Below, piece after piece: positions 9,853-18,463 of a DNA stretch of 64,000 bases. Origin of the DNA: Thiomicrorhabdus indica. GTDB taxonomy: Bacteria > Pseudomonadota > Gammaproteobacteria > Thiomicrospirales > Thiomicrospiraceae. The DNA lies in assembly GCF_004293625.1 (NCBI RefSeq), contig NZ_CP033040.1, positions 2,371,001 through 2,435,000 of the forward strand. Direction: 5' to 3'. The notes beneath the pieces were generated by a model. It saw nothing but the letters and a program-made list of their open reading frames with translations. It did no database searches and had not been told where the DNA came from. The first letter of the stretch is position 1, and every line of letters starts with the position of its first letter. The translations under genes and the position numbers were made by a program.

Positions 9853-10002
9853 TTATACAAATCCAAGAAGATTAAGTACTACAGGTAACTTTAGGAAAAA
9901 ACCTAAAAAAGTTGATAAAGATTCATTTTTTTACATTGTTTCAATCATGAATAAGATTAAACTGAGTTCTTAATACTTTTTAAAAAACAAAGAATAAAAC
10001 AA

Positions 10003-12177
10003 GTGCTAGAGCAAATTTTAAATTCACAAACAGAAAAATCTCAAAATCACAATGACGATGCATTAGTTGAATGTTTGTTAATTATTTCTCGACATCACAA
10101 TCAAGAAATTTCCAGAGAAAGCCTAACATCAGGTTTGCCGCTCGTTGATGGAAAACTCACCCCTTCTCTTGTACATCGCGCATCAAAGCGTCTTCAAATG
10201 AGTTCCCAACTTCAGCAGCGTAAATTAAGTCAAATCAACCTCAATCTCTTACCTGCTATTCTCATTTTAAAAGCAGATGCCGATTCGACCGAGCAGGCTT
10301 GCGTCCTACAATCAATTGATAGATCACGAAATTTAGCCCAAGTGACCTACCCTGACTTACCTGACAGCCTTGTGGAAGTTTCACTTGATGAATTACAAGG
10401 CAACTATCAAGGTACTGTCATCTATATTCGCCCTGAATTTAAGTTTGACAGTCGTACTAACAAAATTGAGAAAAACTCCCTGCATTGGTTCTGGGGTGTC
10501 ATTCGAGATAACCGCCATCTTTATCGAGACATATTGATAGCTTCAATTTTTATTAACCTATTTGCAATTGCAATGCCGCTATTTGTCATGAATGTGTACG
10601 ATCGTGTTGTACCAAATCATGCAACCGAAACACTATGGATTCTAGCTGCCGGAATTGTAATCGTGCTTATTGCAGAATTATCCCTTAGGTTATTGCGCAA
10701 CTGGTTCATTGATTTGGGTGCTAACCGAGCAGATGTAAGACTTTCATCAGCCATTATGGAAAAAGTCCTAGGCATGAAAATGACAGACCGTCCAAATTCA
10801 TCTGGTTCATTTGTTTCCAATGTTCAATCATTCGAGTCAATTCGAAGCTTTATTGGCTCCCTGACCGTTGTAGCCTTGGTTGACCTACCATTTGTATTAT
10901 TGTTCACGACAATTGTGGCTCTAATTCAACCCATTATGGCTTTACCTATTTTAATTGGGGGCTTTCTTATTTTGAGCTACGCCTTTTTTGCCCAAAATAA
11001 AATGCATGAATTATCGCTTGATGCAATGCAAGCTGGTTCAATGCGCAATGCCACACTTTATGAAGGTGTCTCCAATCTAGAAACGTTGAAAAGCTTTAAT
11101 GTTGAGAGCAAAACGCAATCGGACTGGGAAAAATCCACAATTTTCTTAACGCGTAATGCCGCTAAAATGCGAATGATTTCAGCATCCATTACACAAGGTG
11201 CTCACTGGATGCAGCACCTTGTGGGAATCATGGTGATTATTCTAGGTGTCTATTCCATTATTGAAGGTAATATCTCTCAAGGTGCGTTGATCGCTGCCTA
11301 CATGCTGAGCTCACGTGCCATGGGTCCTATTGGCCAAACAGCTGGATTGTTGTCGCAATACCACTACGCCGCAACCGCCTATCAGTCTCTTGAAGAAATC
11401 ATGAGTAAAGAAAGTGAGCGGCCGGTAGAAAAGACTTGGATTGCCCCACCACTTGTTCGTGGTGAAATAGAGTTTCAAAATGTCTGTTTCAAATACCCAA
11501 ATGATGAACGCATGGCATTGAAAGACGTCAGTTTTAAAATCAAAGCCGGTGAACATATTGCAATTCTTGGGCGCAACGGTTCTGGAAAAACCACACTAGA
11601 AAAACTTATCCTTGGTCTTTATCAACCAGAATCCGGCCATATTTTGATTGATGGCGTGGATTTGCGTCACTTCGACCCTGCACAGTTACGTCGAAATATC
11701 GGCTACATGCCCCAAGACATCAGCCTTTTCTACGGGACACTCAAAGACAATATTACTGTTGCATCCCCTTCCGCAACAGATGAGAACATTCTTAAAGCCA
11801 CTAGTTTAAGCGGCTTGGACACATTTATCAGATCTCATCCAGCCGGTTTCGACATGCCTGTAGGTGAGCGGGGACAACTTTTATCCGGTGGGCAAAAACA
11901 ATCCGTTGCCTTAGCTCGCTCTATAATCAATGATCCACCCATTCTGTTATTTGATGAACCTACTGGCTCTTTAGATTTTTCGAGCGAATCACAGTTCATT
12001 AAACAAATGGATGAAGCAACCCAAGGCAAAACATTAGTCACAATCACACACCGTACACCACTACTAAAATTAGTGGAAAGAATTATCGTTATGGATAACG
12101 GAAAAATCGTTGCCAATGGTCCAAAAGAAACCGTTCTGGAAGCCTTGAAGAAAGGGCGTGTTGGGAGTGTTAGCTAA
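10003..12177 (+). CDS. lapB: Type I secretion ABC exporter (permease/ATPase)
   Basis: This 724-residue protein starts with GTG at 10003 and has no strong ribosome-binding site. Residues 1-150 are a C39-peptidase-like domain without the catalytic Cys/His, as in LapB and HlyB exporters of adhesins and toxins with uncleaved C-terminal signals. A six-helix ABC transmembrane domain spans about 165-440. The nucleotide-binding domain has Walker A GRNGSGKTT near 522, signature LLSGGQKQS near 625, Walker B ILLFDEPTG near 646 and the H-loop His in THRT near 682. Its stop overlaps the lapC start by one base (TAATG), so the two are translationally coupled. It should energise export of LapA through LapC and LapE. 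Confidence 0.93.
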   Translation: MLEQILNSQTEKSQNHNDDALVECLLIISRHHNQEISRESLTSGLPLVDGKLTPSLVHRASKRLQMSSQLQQRKLSQINLNLLPAILILKADADSTEQACVLQSIDRSRNLAQVTYPDLPDSLVEVSLDELQGNYQGTVIYIRPEFKFDSRTNKIEKNSLHWFWGVIRDNRHLYRDILIASIFINLFAIAMPLFVMNVYDRVVPNHATETLWILAAGIVIVLIAELSLRLLRNWFIDLGANRADVRLSSAIMEKVLGMKMTDRPNSSGSFVSNVQSFESIRSFIGSLTVVALVDLPFVLLFTTIVALIQPIMALPILIGGFLILSYAFFAQNKMHELSLDAMQAGSMRNATLYEGVSNLETLKSFNVESKTQSDWEKSTIFLTRNAAKMRMISASITQGAHWMQHLVGIMVIILGVYSIIEGNISQGALIAAYMLSSRAMGPIGQTAGLLSQYHYAATAYQSLEEIMSKESERPVEKTWIAPPLVRGEIEFQNVCFKYPNDERMALKDVSFKIKAGEHIAILGRNGSGKTTLEKLILGLYQPESGHILIDGVDLRHFDPAQLRRNIGYMPQDISLFYGTLKDNITVASPSATDENILKATSLSGLDTFIRSHPAGFDMPVGERGQLLSGGQKQSVALARSIINDPPILLFDEPTGSLDFSSESQFIKQMDEATQGKTLVTITHRTPLLKLVERIIVMDNGKIVANGPKETVLEALKKGRVGSVS

Positions 12178-13598
12178 TGAGTCAGCATAAACAAACAACA
12201 GAAGAAGCGATGTTCAAAAAAGTTGGCGAAGTGTCCAACCAATTTGATCGAGTTGAAAAAGGTCTATTAGGTAAGTTATTTTCTAAAGGTGCACCTCCCG
12301 CCGCACAAAAGGACTGGGTGGTGGATGCGGAATGGGCAAGAATTCAGCAGCATCCCATTCGTGCCAAACGCCTACTTTATGTAGTAGTCCTGACAATTAT
12401 CGCACTTATTATCTGGTCGGCTTATGCGCCTCTAGATGAGATTACTCGAGGCTCTGGAAAAGTCATTCCATCGCAAAAACTGCAAACAGTCCAATCTTTA
12501 GATGGTGGTATCGTCCAAGAAATTCTAGTGGAAGAAGGTCAAGAAGTTAGTCGCGGCGACTTATTATTACGCATTGACGCTACACGCTCACGCTCATCTT
12601 TCCAAGAAAATATTACGCAAGCACTCTCCCTTCAAGCTGAAATCATACGCCTGAAATCGTTGATTAATGAACAACCTCTAAATTTCCCTACACACCTTGT
12701 AGAGGAAGCGCCTGAAGTTGTCGATCGGCAACGTCAACTTTATTACTCAAACTTAAGACAGCGAGATGAAGAAGCCAACATTCTCGAATCTCAGCTGTTC
12801 CAACGTGAACAAGCACTTTTAGAGGGAATAGCTGCACGCAACCAACACAGAAAAAACATTAGCCTACTCAAACAGGAACTCGACGCTGTAAAACCGCTTT
12901 TAAACTCTGGTGCAGTCTCTAAAGTGGAAATCTTCCGCCTTGAACGTGAATTGAATGCATTACGCGGCGATTTAGCTCAAACCAACGCTTTAATTGAGCG
13001 CAGTCGTGGTGCGATTAACGAAGCGCAAAACAAAATTGACGAGCTCAAAGCAAGCACCATGACTAAATGGCAAGAACAACTTTCAGAGTCATCAACCAAG
13101 CTATCAGCCCTTCAGCAAGCTGCTAAAGGTTTAAAAGACCGAGTGAAGCAAACCGATATTCGCTCTCCAACAAAAGGGACCGTTCAAAGACTTCTGGCAA
13201 ATACAGAAGGGGGAGTATTATCTCCAGGGCAAGCAATTTTGGAAATTATCCCTACCGATGATGTTTTGATTGTTGAGGCTAAAGTCGCGCCAAAAGACAT
13301 TGCATTCATACGCTTTGGCCAGCCAGCAATGATTAAATTCAGTGCCTATGATTTTTCAATCTATGGAGGAGCTGAAGCAATGGTGATTAATATCAGCCCT
13401 GACTCCATCACCGACGAAAATAATGAAACCTACTATTTGGTTAAATTAAAAACCGATGCGAATAAACTGAATCCGCAAATCAAAGTTATTCCGGGAATGA
13501 CCGCTCAAGCAGACATTATCACCGGAAAAAAAACCGTCTTAGAATATTTACTAAAACCCCTACTCAGAGCTTCATCACAAGCAATGACAGAACGCTAA
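12177..13598 (+). CDS. lapC: HlyD-family type I secretion periplasmic adaptor
   Basis: This 473-residue membrane-fusion protein has a cytoplasmic N-terminus, one transmembrane helix near residues 64-84 (LLYVVVLTIIALIIWSAYAP), a lipoyl/barrel-sandwich half near 95-135 (GSGKVIP, VQSLDGGIVQEILVEEGQEV), a long coiled coil (about 145-330), the second lipoyl half (IRSPTKGTVQRL) and a C-terminal beta-barrel ending in a basic tail. This order is that of HlyD/LapC. It bridges LapB in the inner membrane and the LapE duct. It overlaps lapB by one base and is followed 10 bases later by the regulator gene. Confidence 0.93.
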   Translation: MSQHKQTTEEAMFKKVGEVSNQFDRVEKGLLGKLFSKGAPPAAQKDWVVDAEWARIQQHPIRAKRLLYVVVLTIIALIIWSAYAPLDEITRGSGKVIPSQKLQTVQSLDGGIVQEILVEEGQEVSRGDLLLRIDATRSRSSFQENITQALSLQAEIIRLKSLINEQPLNFPTHLVEEAPEVVDRQRQLYYSNLRQRDEEANILESQLFQREQALLEGIAARNQHRKNISLLKQELDAVKPLLNSGAVSKVEIFRLERELNALRGDLAQTNALIERSRGAINEAQNKIDELKASTMTKWQEQLSESSTKLSALQQAAKGLKDRVKQTDIRSPTKGTVQRLLANTEGGVLSPGQAILEIIPTDDVLIVEAKVAPKDIAFIRFGQPAMIKFSAYDFSIYGGAEAMVINISPDSITDENNETYYLVKLKTDANKLNPQIKVIPGMTAQADIITGKKTVLEYLLKPLLRASSQAMTER

Positions 13599-13608
13599 AG
13601 AGCAAACT

Positions 13609-14232
13609 ATGTTAGTAATTACTCAACCTGAATTTCACACCTCCGTTTGGCAAGCTGCACTTCCAAGTGCGGAAGTGATAGAGAATACATCCTTATCCCA
13701 TAATAAAGAAGCTCGCATTAAGCTATTTGCTTCAAAGGAACTGGTATTATTGCTCAGCAATATTCCTGGCTGGGAAGAGTTAATGTCAGAACTTCGACAA
13801 AGCAAAACACCTTGGATCATTCTTAGTAGAAACACCTCAAAAGAAGAGTTTCGTAAAATTGTTGCCGCTGGCGCCCGTGGCTACCTTGATGCACTCAGCC
13901 ATCCAGAATCTATAAAAACAGCAGTCAAAAGTGTTGAATCAGGCGCTTTGTGGATACCCGAACCTTATATGAGCCAGCTGGTACAATCCATTTCCCAAAA
14001 GTTGCCACAAATTAAAGAGCCCGATCTGTCAGAGCTGTCGCCAAAAGAGATTAAGGTTGCAGAATTGATTTCAACAGGCACTTCAAATAAAGAAATTGCG
14101 GAAATGCTTAATGTCACAGAAAGAACCATTAAGTCTCACTTAACGCAAATTTACGCCAAACTTAACATTCGTGATAGGATGCAACTCATGCTTTATATGC
14201 AAGGTCACCCCATTACTGCAGAACACGCTTAA
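13609..14232 (+). CDS. LuxR/CsgD-like regulator with degenerate receiver domain
   Basis: This 207-residue protein has a C-terminal LuxR/FixJ helix-turn-helix (about 140-200: LSPKEIKVAELISTGTSNKE, then MLNVTERTIKSHL). The N-terminal half resembles a CheY-like receiver, with a late 'GARGYLDALSHPE' segment. The phospho-acceptor position that normally reads LLD is LLLSN (residues 46-50), so classical phosphorylation looks impossible. CsgD and VpsT have similarly non-canonical receivers, and VpsT binds c-di-GMP. The gene is the third in the lapBC operon, so control of adhesin or exporter expression is the obvious guess. The HTH is certain, the target is inferred. Confidence 0.82.
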   Translation: MLVITQPEFHTSVWQAALPSAEVIENTSLSHNKEARIKLFASKELVLLLSNIPGWEELMSELRQSKTPWIILSRNTSKEEFRKIVAAGARGYLDALSHPESIKTAVKSVESGALWIPEPYMSQLVQSISQKLPQIKEPDLSELSPKEIKVAELISTGTSNKEIAEMLNVTERTIKSHLTQIYAKLNIRDRMQLMLYMQGHPITAEHA

Positions 14233-14250
14233 GATTTTTCGGAAAAAGTT

Positions 14251-14631
14251 ATGTATATTAAACGAGACACGGACCACAAAATTGCTGCCATCAGCCTTGA
14301 ACAACTTCCAGAGTTTGATGAAATTTTAGATGATAATGCCGAAGAAATTTTTGAGTTTCTCAAGCGCTCTCCGCAAATTGCAAGACACCCTTATATTATG
14401 AAAACGCTAGACACGCTTGAAAAAGCCAAAGAATCACTTGCTAAATCGGATGAAGAGTTTATTCGTGTTCTAGAGGATGTAATTGACCTATTAACGGAAA
14501 AAGGGTTTATTCAATTCACTGAACTACCGGAAAAAGCTCAAGAAAAGCTCATGACACGTCAAACAATTCGGGCAAAAACCAACAAGCTGGATTTGGTGGA
14601 AGAAGAAGATGATTCGCTCAGTTTGCCATAG
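14251..14631 (+). CDS. Conserved small acidic protein in the lap operon, function unknown
   Basis: This 126-residue soluble, mostly helical acidic protein starts MYIKRD and contains a central helix pair (YIMKTLDTLEKAKESLAKSD) followed by FIRVLEDVIDLLTEKGFIQF and a 'LPEKAQEKL' segment. I recognise it as a small gammaproteobacterial family that databases often mislabel 'tryptophan synthase subunit beta', although nothing here resembles TrpB. It sits 18 bases after the regulator and before the operon terminator, suggesting co-transcription with lapBC. No signal peptide, membrane helix or catalytic motif is visible. Confidence 0.75.
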   Translation: MYIKRDTDHKIAAISLEQLPEFDEILDDNAEEIFEFLKRSPQIARHPYIMKTLDTLEKAKESLAKSDEEFIRVLEDVIDLLTEKGFIQFTELPEKAQEKLMTRQTIRAKTNKLDLVEEEDDSLSLP

Positions 14632-14670
14632 TGATCGCGAGTAAAATTTAACCTTTTTTCGAAATAAGAT

Positions 14671-14711
14671 ACCGGCCGGTAACATTATTTATGTTTACCG
14701 GCCGGTTTTGT
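14671..14711. terminator. Bidirectional terminator built from paired ACCGGCCGGT
   Basis: Two ACCGGCCGGT copies (14671-14680 and 14697-14706) face each other around a short loop. The arms extend into taacat and atgtta, and TTTTGTTTT follows on the plus strand. The hairpin lies between the convergent lap operon and lapD, so it can end transcription from both sides. Confidence 0.8.
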
Positions 14712-14760
14712 TTTGCAAGCTTCTATTAAGAGTCTTTTGTCACGATAATGGCTAGCAAAT

Positions 14761-16710
14761 CTACTTAACCGCAGGCCCCGTCACCCCATCAAAACCTAAA
14801 TAAGGCAATTCAGAAATCATCGCTTCCTCTCTCACACCCTCGGCAATCACTTTTAAACCAATTGAGTGACCTAAACCACAAAGAGAACGAACAAAACCAT
14901 TCGTCTGCGCATCTTGATTTTGGAGATTTTGCGTAAGTGCTGCATCCAATTTTAAATAATCCAAACCAATCTCTTGTAGACTTGGCAAGCTGCTGAAACT
15001 TGCTCCTGCACGATCAATACCAACCTGACAACCAAGCCCCTTAACGGTTTTAGAGAAGTCGATAAATTGATTCACCGCTTCCAAAACCGATTTTTCAGGC
15101 ACCTCAATCCAAATTTTTGGACAGACATCAAGAGCAGACTGCAACGTTTCAACAATTTGCTCACGAATCTCAAAATTTTGAAGCGATTCGACGGAAAGAT
15201 TAATTGCAACCTCAGAAACTTCGCCTTTTTGAGATTCAAGTTGCAGTTTCTCAACCACATTCTTAACTAACAACAAATCAAACAAAGGTAATAATCCTAA
15301 ACGCTTAGCCCACGGTAAAAAGAAACTCGCGGCATGAGTCTTTCCATCAACTTGAATACGCATCATCGCTTCATGATGGATTAGGTTATTTTCACAATCT
15401 TTAACTGGGTAGAATTGCGGTTGAACCGAGTTTAAATTAATTACGGTCTCCAATAGTTCACGCCAACCTTGAACATTATCAGGTGCCTGAGCAGTTTCTT
15501 GAACCGCTTCCATTTCACGAAAAACAATTTCATAACTCCGCTGCAGTTCAGACTCTGCCAAAAGACCATCGATCTGTTGCAAAATTCGACCACGCCCTTC
15601 TGAATGCGGAAACTGTAATGCCGCTGCTGGCAAATGGAGAGACTCTAATTCAGGATGCTGGTTTGAAAAAATTTCCAAACGCTTCTCTAATGTTTTTAAA
15701 AAATCGTCAATATTCGTAAAGTTTGCAAGCAGAACCGTAAAATCTCTTCCGTTCAACCGAGCTAAGTAGGCCTCAGAAAAATTGCTTGAGAATTCTTCGG
15801 TAATGGACTGCAAGTGTGCAGTGAATTCTTTAAGTAATTTATCCGTTGGCTGGTGTCCAAGTTGTTGATTGATTTTACTCAAATCATCGAATCGTAGCAT
15901 CACCAGAACATGACGTCCTTCTTGTTCGTGATTATTAAGCAATGCATCAAATTGATTCATAAAGTACTGGCGGTTAGCTAATCCTGTCAACTCATCATGT
16001 TGCGTTTTAAAACGCAAAACTTCTAAACGACGACTTTCTTTTTCTAACATCTCCTTAACACGCTGAGTCATGCTATTCATCGCTTTAACCACTTTTTTGA
16101 ACTCTAAAGTTCTGGGGACTTCTGAAGTCACAAAACGACGCGATTGAATTGCCTCTGCTTGCTCTACAACATCATCCAATGGACGTGTTAAAACTCTCAA
16201 TACCCAAGTTCCTAAAACACCAAGAACAATGGTTGCTACTAAAAACCAAACAAAGAACTGCCATGTAGTTTTCCAGAGCGCTTGATAAGCGAAGCGATCA
16301 TCACTCTCGACATACAAAACCCCATATTGTTGCCAACCATTTTGAACTTGAGCAACGCCCTCATGAACGTTAAGCGATACCAAACCAGCAAACCACTCTG
16401 GATAAGACTTTTCGATCATTTCAGATTCATATTTTTTTGAAACCCGCATTTCACCATTCGGATCAATTAACGAAATGCGTTTATAGTTACCTGTGTCAAA
16501 CTGGGCAGAAACTAATAACTCGACCGTGACGGGATCTTTATCCATTTGGCTCAAAACTAACGCAAGCGAACTGGCATTATCATTATTCTTTAGACTAAGT
16601 TGCTCTTGGTAATACGATTTTGCACTCAAGCTAGAAATCGTAAAACTACTAACAAACACCAAAATCATGAGCCCGGAAACTGCAAGCCATAACTGTTTAA
16701 CCAAAGACAT
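14761..16710 (-). CDS. lapD: LapD-like inner-membrane c-di-GMP receptor (degenerate GGDEF-EAL)
   Basis: The 649 residues show the LapD layout: a transmembrane helix at 8-28, a periplasmic LapD/MoxY-type domain at 30-150, a second helix at 153-172, a HAMP at 172-225, a GGDEF-like domain at 235-400 and an EAL-like domain at 415-649. The active-site motifs are degenerate. GGDEF reads NGRDF at 320-324, and EALLR reads EAMMR at 447-451. The protein is therefore expected to bind c-di-GMP rather than make or cleave it. In Pseudomonas fluorescens, c-di-GMP-bound LapD sequesters LapG and keeps LapA on the surface. The start ATG has GGAG upstream. It lies 46 bases downstream of lapG in the same direction. 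Confidence 0.92.
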   Translation of the reverse strand: MSLVKQLWLAVSGLMILVFVSSFTISSLSAKSYYQEQLSLKNNDNASSLALVLSQMDKDPVTVELLVSAQFDTGNYKRISLIDPNGEMRVSKKYESEMIEKSYPEWFAGLVSLNVHEGVAQVQNGWQQYGVLYVESDDRFAYQALWKTTWQFFVWFLVATIVLGVLGTWVLRVLTRPLDDVVEQAEAIQSRRFVTSEVPRTLEFKKVVKAMNSMTQRVKEMLEKESRRLEVLRFKTQHDELTGLANRQYFMNQFDALLNNHEQEGRHVLVMLRFDDLSKINQQLGHQPTDKLLKEFTAHLQSITEEFSSNFSEAYLARLNGRDFTVLLANFTNIDDFLKTLEKRLEIFSNQHPELESLHLPAAALQFPHSEGRGRILQQIDGLLAESELQRSYEIVFREMEAVQETAQAPDNVQGWRELLETVINLNSVQPQFYPVKDCENNLIHHEAMMRIQVDGKTHAASFFLPWAKRLGLLPLFDLLLVKNVVEKLQLESQKGEVSEVAINLSVESLQNFEIREQIVETLQSALDVCPKIWIEVPEKSVLEAVNQFIDFSKTVKGLGCQVGIDRAGASFSSLPSLQEIGLDYLKLDAALTQNLQNQDAQTNGFVRSLCGLGHSIGLKVIAEGVREEAMISELPYLGFDGVTGPAVK

Positions 16711-16756
16711 GAGTGACTACTCCTAATTAATCATTTCGTGGTGATGTTTTCACCTT

Positions 16757-17476
16757 CTACTGCAATGAAATCCCTTCTCTTGCAGTTTGTTCAAGAATTT
16801 TTTGCCATTTCGACAAACGAGCCGTTGGCTTTGAGGTAGAGCGCACATTCAAGCCAGCCCAAAGTCCTTGGCTATTAAAACTAAATACGGGTTTTAAATC
16901 ATTTCGCATCGAAGCTTTCTGAACCAAAGACACTAAACTGTCTAAAATTAGCGGCTCTGCATTAGGCGTTGCATAGTAGCCAAGAACCATATGCGCTTCA
17001 AAAATCGGGCTTCTTGGCCCACCCATTTGGGCTTTAACATAGATTAGACGTAATTTTCTGTCTTCAATTCCTGCTAAACGAAGTGTAATGTACTTGGCAA
17101 TCGCATAATCTTCGCAATCCCCTGTTCCTCTTGCTAATGTCTCAGCTAAAGGTGCCCAATAATCCTTTACACCATAATTTTTTTGATCAATTCGATAACG
17201 TAGAAATTCATCAAAAAAGCGATTCACATACTTTAATTTATCAACCTCGTCAGGCATGGCCTTAACTTGTTGCAGCATTCGCTCCCAACTTTGAGCATTT
17301 CTCACCGCGGACGATCCATACTGACGATTTACTTCTGCAAAAAATATTGACCAATTTACCCCAGGAGCAGCTAAACTCCAGTTGGCTGTCCACAAAGAAA
17401 TCGCCGTCACTCCTAACAAAATCAGGATGATTCTCTGCAAACGAACAAAAAATACTTTTGAAGTAATTGCCACCAC
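16757..17476 (-). CDS. lapG: LapG-type periplasmic transglutaminase-like cysteine protease
   Basis: The 239-residue protein opens with GTG at 17476 and has a hydrophobic signal segment at about 12-36. It keeps the bacterial transglutaminase-like cysteine protease triad: Cys121 in GTGDCEDYA, His162 in EAHMVLG and Asp179 in LILDSL. LapG clips the N-terminal retention module of LapA at a di-alanine when c-di-GMP is low, releasing the adhesin. The candidate substrate site TAAG is present in lapA at residues 109-112. A Ca2+ dependence is typical of the family. lapG is the first gene of a lapG-lapD operon, so enzyme and inhibitor are co-expressed. Confidence 0.93.
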   Translation of the reverse strand: MVAITSKVFFVRLQRIILILLGVTAISLWTANWSLAAPGVNWSIFFAEVNRQYGSSAVRNAQSWERMLQQVKAMPDEVDKLKYVNRFFDEFLRYRIDQKNYGVKDYWAPLAETLARGTGDCEDYAIAKYITLRLAGIEDRKLRLIYVKAQMGGPRSPIFEAHMVLGYYATPNAEPLILDSLVSLVQKASMRNDLKPVFSFNSQGLWAGLNVRSTSKPTARLSKWQKILEQTAREGISLQ

Positions 17477-18003
17477 GAAATTGAATCTCAGAAATAAAAT
17501 TTACAAACGAATTCGCGTGAAAATTCGAACCCTATTACCTAAAAACACTTAACTTTATGAGGTCAATCATACCGAAACTTTGGGATTTTTGTAAAAACTC
17601 CATAGTCAATTTACTTTAAAAAACACCATCTTCTAAGTAATTTTATAATGCATAACATTCATTATAGTTATTAAATAAAATATAAAAATTCAATATTAGT
17701 AAACAGATTCATTTTAGAACTAATGCAATAGCTTAAAAAACGGCTCAATATCTATTGAAATTATATGTAGCAAAAAATCTGTGGCTATGACACAATTAAA
17801 CTTGTAAACAGATTTCAACCTTATTTAAATAGGGACAATCTGGGTGTTTAAGGTAACAATACAGTGTTAATTTAGAGAGTATTTCAAACTCCACAACACA
17901 TTCTAAAGACCTTAAATTAGAAGTAAATTCAAACTAAAAAAGCAGTCAATTTACTTCATGACCAATAAATTAAATGGTCGATAACTGTCATTAGGGGGAA
18001 AAT
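17477..18003. other. 527-bp AT-rich intergenic region
   Basis: No credible gene is seen here. The region separates divergent lapG and the small HTH gene and must hold both promoters. A dyad GACCA-N10-TGGTC at 17960-17979 lies just upstream of the HTH gene and could be an autoregulatory operator. The 12-mer agtcaatttact occurs twice, near 17605 and near 17944. The last bases before the HTH start contain a strong ribosome-binding site, AGGGGG. Confidence 0.4.
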
Positions 18004-18264
18004 ATGACATTTAACGAACGCGTAAAGCAGTACATTGAGTACAAAGGCATTATCAAACACCGTGTTGCAGAAGTAGCCGGCATCACTCCAAGTGCTTTCT
18101 TCCGTTTTCTAAACGGTACAAACACAATGAAATCTTCAAACATCGAAAAAATCAACGAAGTATGGCCTGAAATGGTGGCCTACGCATTCCGTATTGATCC
18201 AGACATCGCAAAACGCTCACGAAAACTTAAAATTTGTGATGCGGACTACCGCGAAGACGATTAA
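18004..18264 (+). CDS. Small Cro/CI-like helix-turn-helix protein
   Basis: This 86-residue protein contains an XRE-type helix-turn-helix (about residues 4-45): RVKQYIEYKGI, HRVAEVAGITPSAFFRFLNG and SSNIEKINEVWPEM. The charged tail ends ICDADYREDD. A very strong ribosome-binding site (AGGGGG) precedes it and a terminator follows, so it is monocistronic and probably well expressed. The target is unknown. It could be a solitary chromosomal regulator or a phage-derived repressor remnant, but no phage genes surround it. Confidence 0.75.
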   Translation: MTFNERVKQYIEYKGIIKHRVAEVAGITPSAFFRFLNGTNTMKSSNIEKINEVWPEMVAYAFRIDPDIAKRSRKLKICDADYREDD

Positions 18265-18297
18265 TAAACGACTGCCTTAAACACCTAAAAACACTTT

Positions 18298-18323
18298 AAG
18301 CCCGATTTAGTCGGGCTTTTTTA
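18298..18323 (+). terminator. Rho-independent terminator after the HTH gene
   Basis: The stem AAGCCCGA / TCGGGCTT with loop TTTAG is followed by TTTTT, 35 bases after the HTH stop. Confidence 0.88.
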
Positions 18324-18404
18324 TGCCCACTCGCATATAAAAATATTGCCTCCGCCCAAAACATGCTTTCTAACCAATTCAAGTTCCCTTTTCAGTAAAA
18401 CACT

Positions 18405-18432
18405 TGAGCTTTTATACAAAACCTATACAATC
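18405..18432 (+). promoter_or_regulatory. hemH promoter with ATACAA-N5-ATACAA operator-like repeat
   Basis: TTGAGC (18404-18409) and TACAAT (18426-18431) are spaced 16 bp and could be the -35 and -10. Two ATACAA copies at 18414-18419 and 18425-18430 lie exactly one helical turn (11 bp) apart across the promoter. The same arrangement occurs at 21554-21570. A repressor binding direct repeats here would occlude RNA polymerase. A MerR-like LitR/CarH regulator is one possibility, by analogy with light-responsive clusters that carry DUF1722 and folM genes. No such regulator is in the window. Confidence 0.5.
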
Positions 18433-18463
18433 GACAAAAATAAAATCAATAACCGGAGCCGCT

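Noticed and set aside
17477-18003. A small RNA or riboswitch in the long AT-rich spacer
   Set aside because: I could not find a supported aptamer-like fold or terminator. The spacer most simply holds two divergent promoters.
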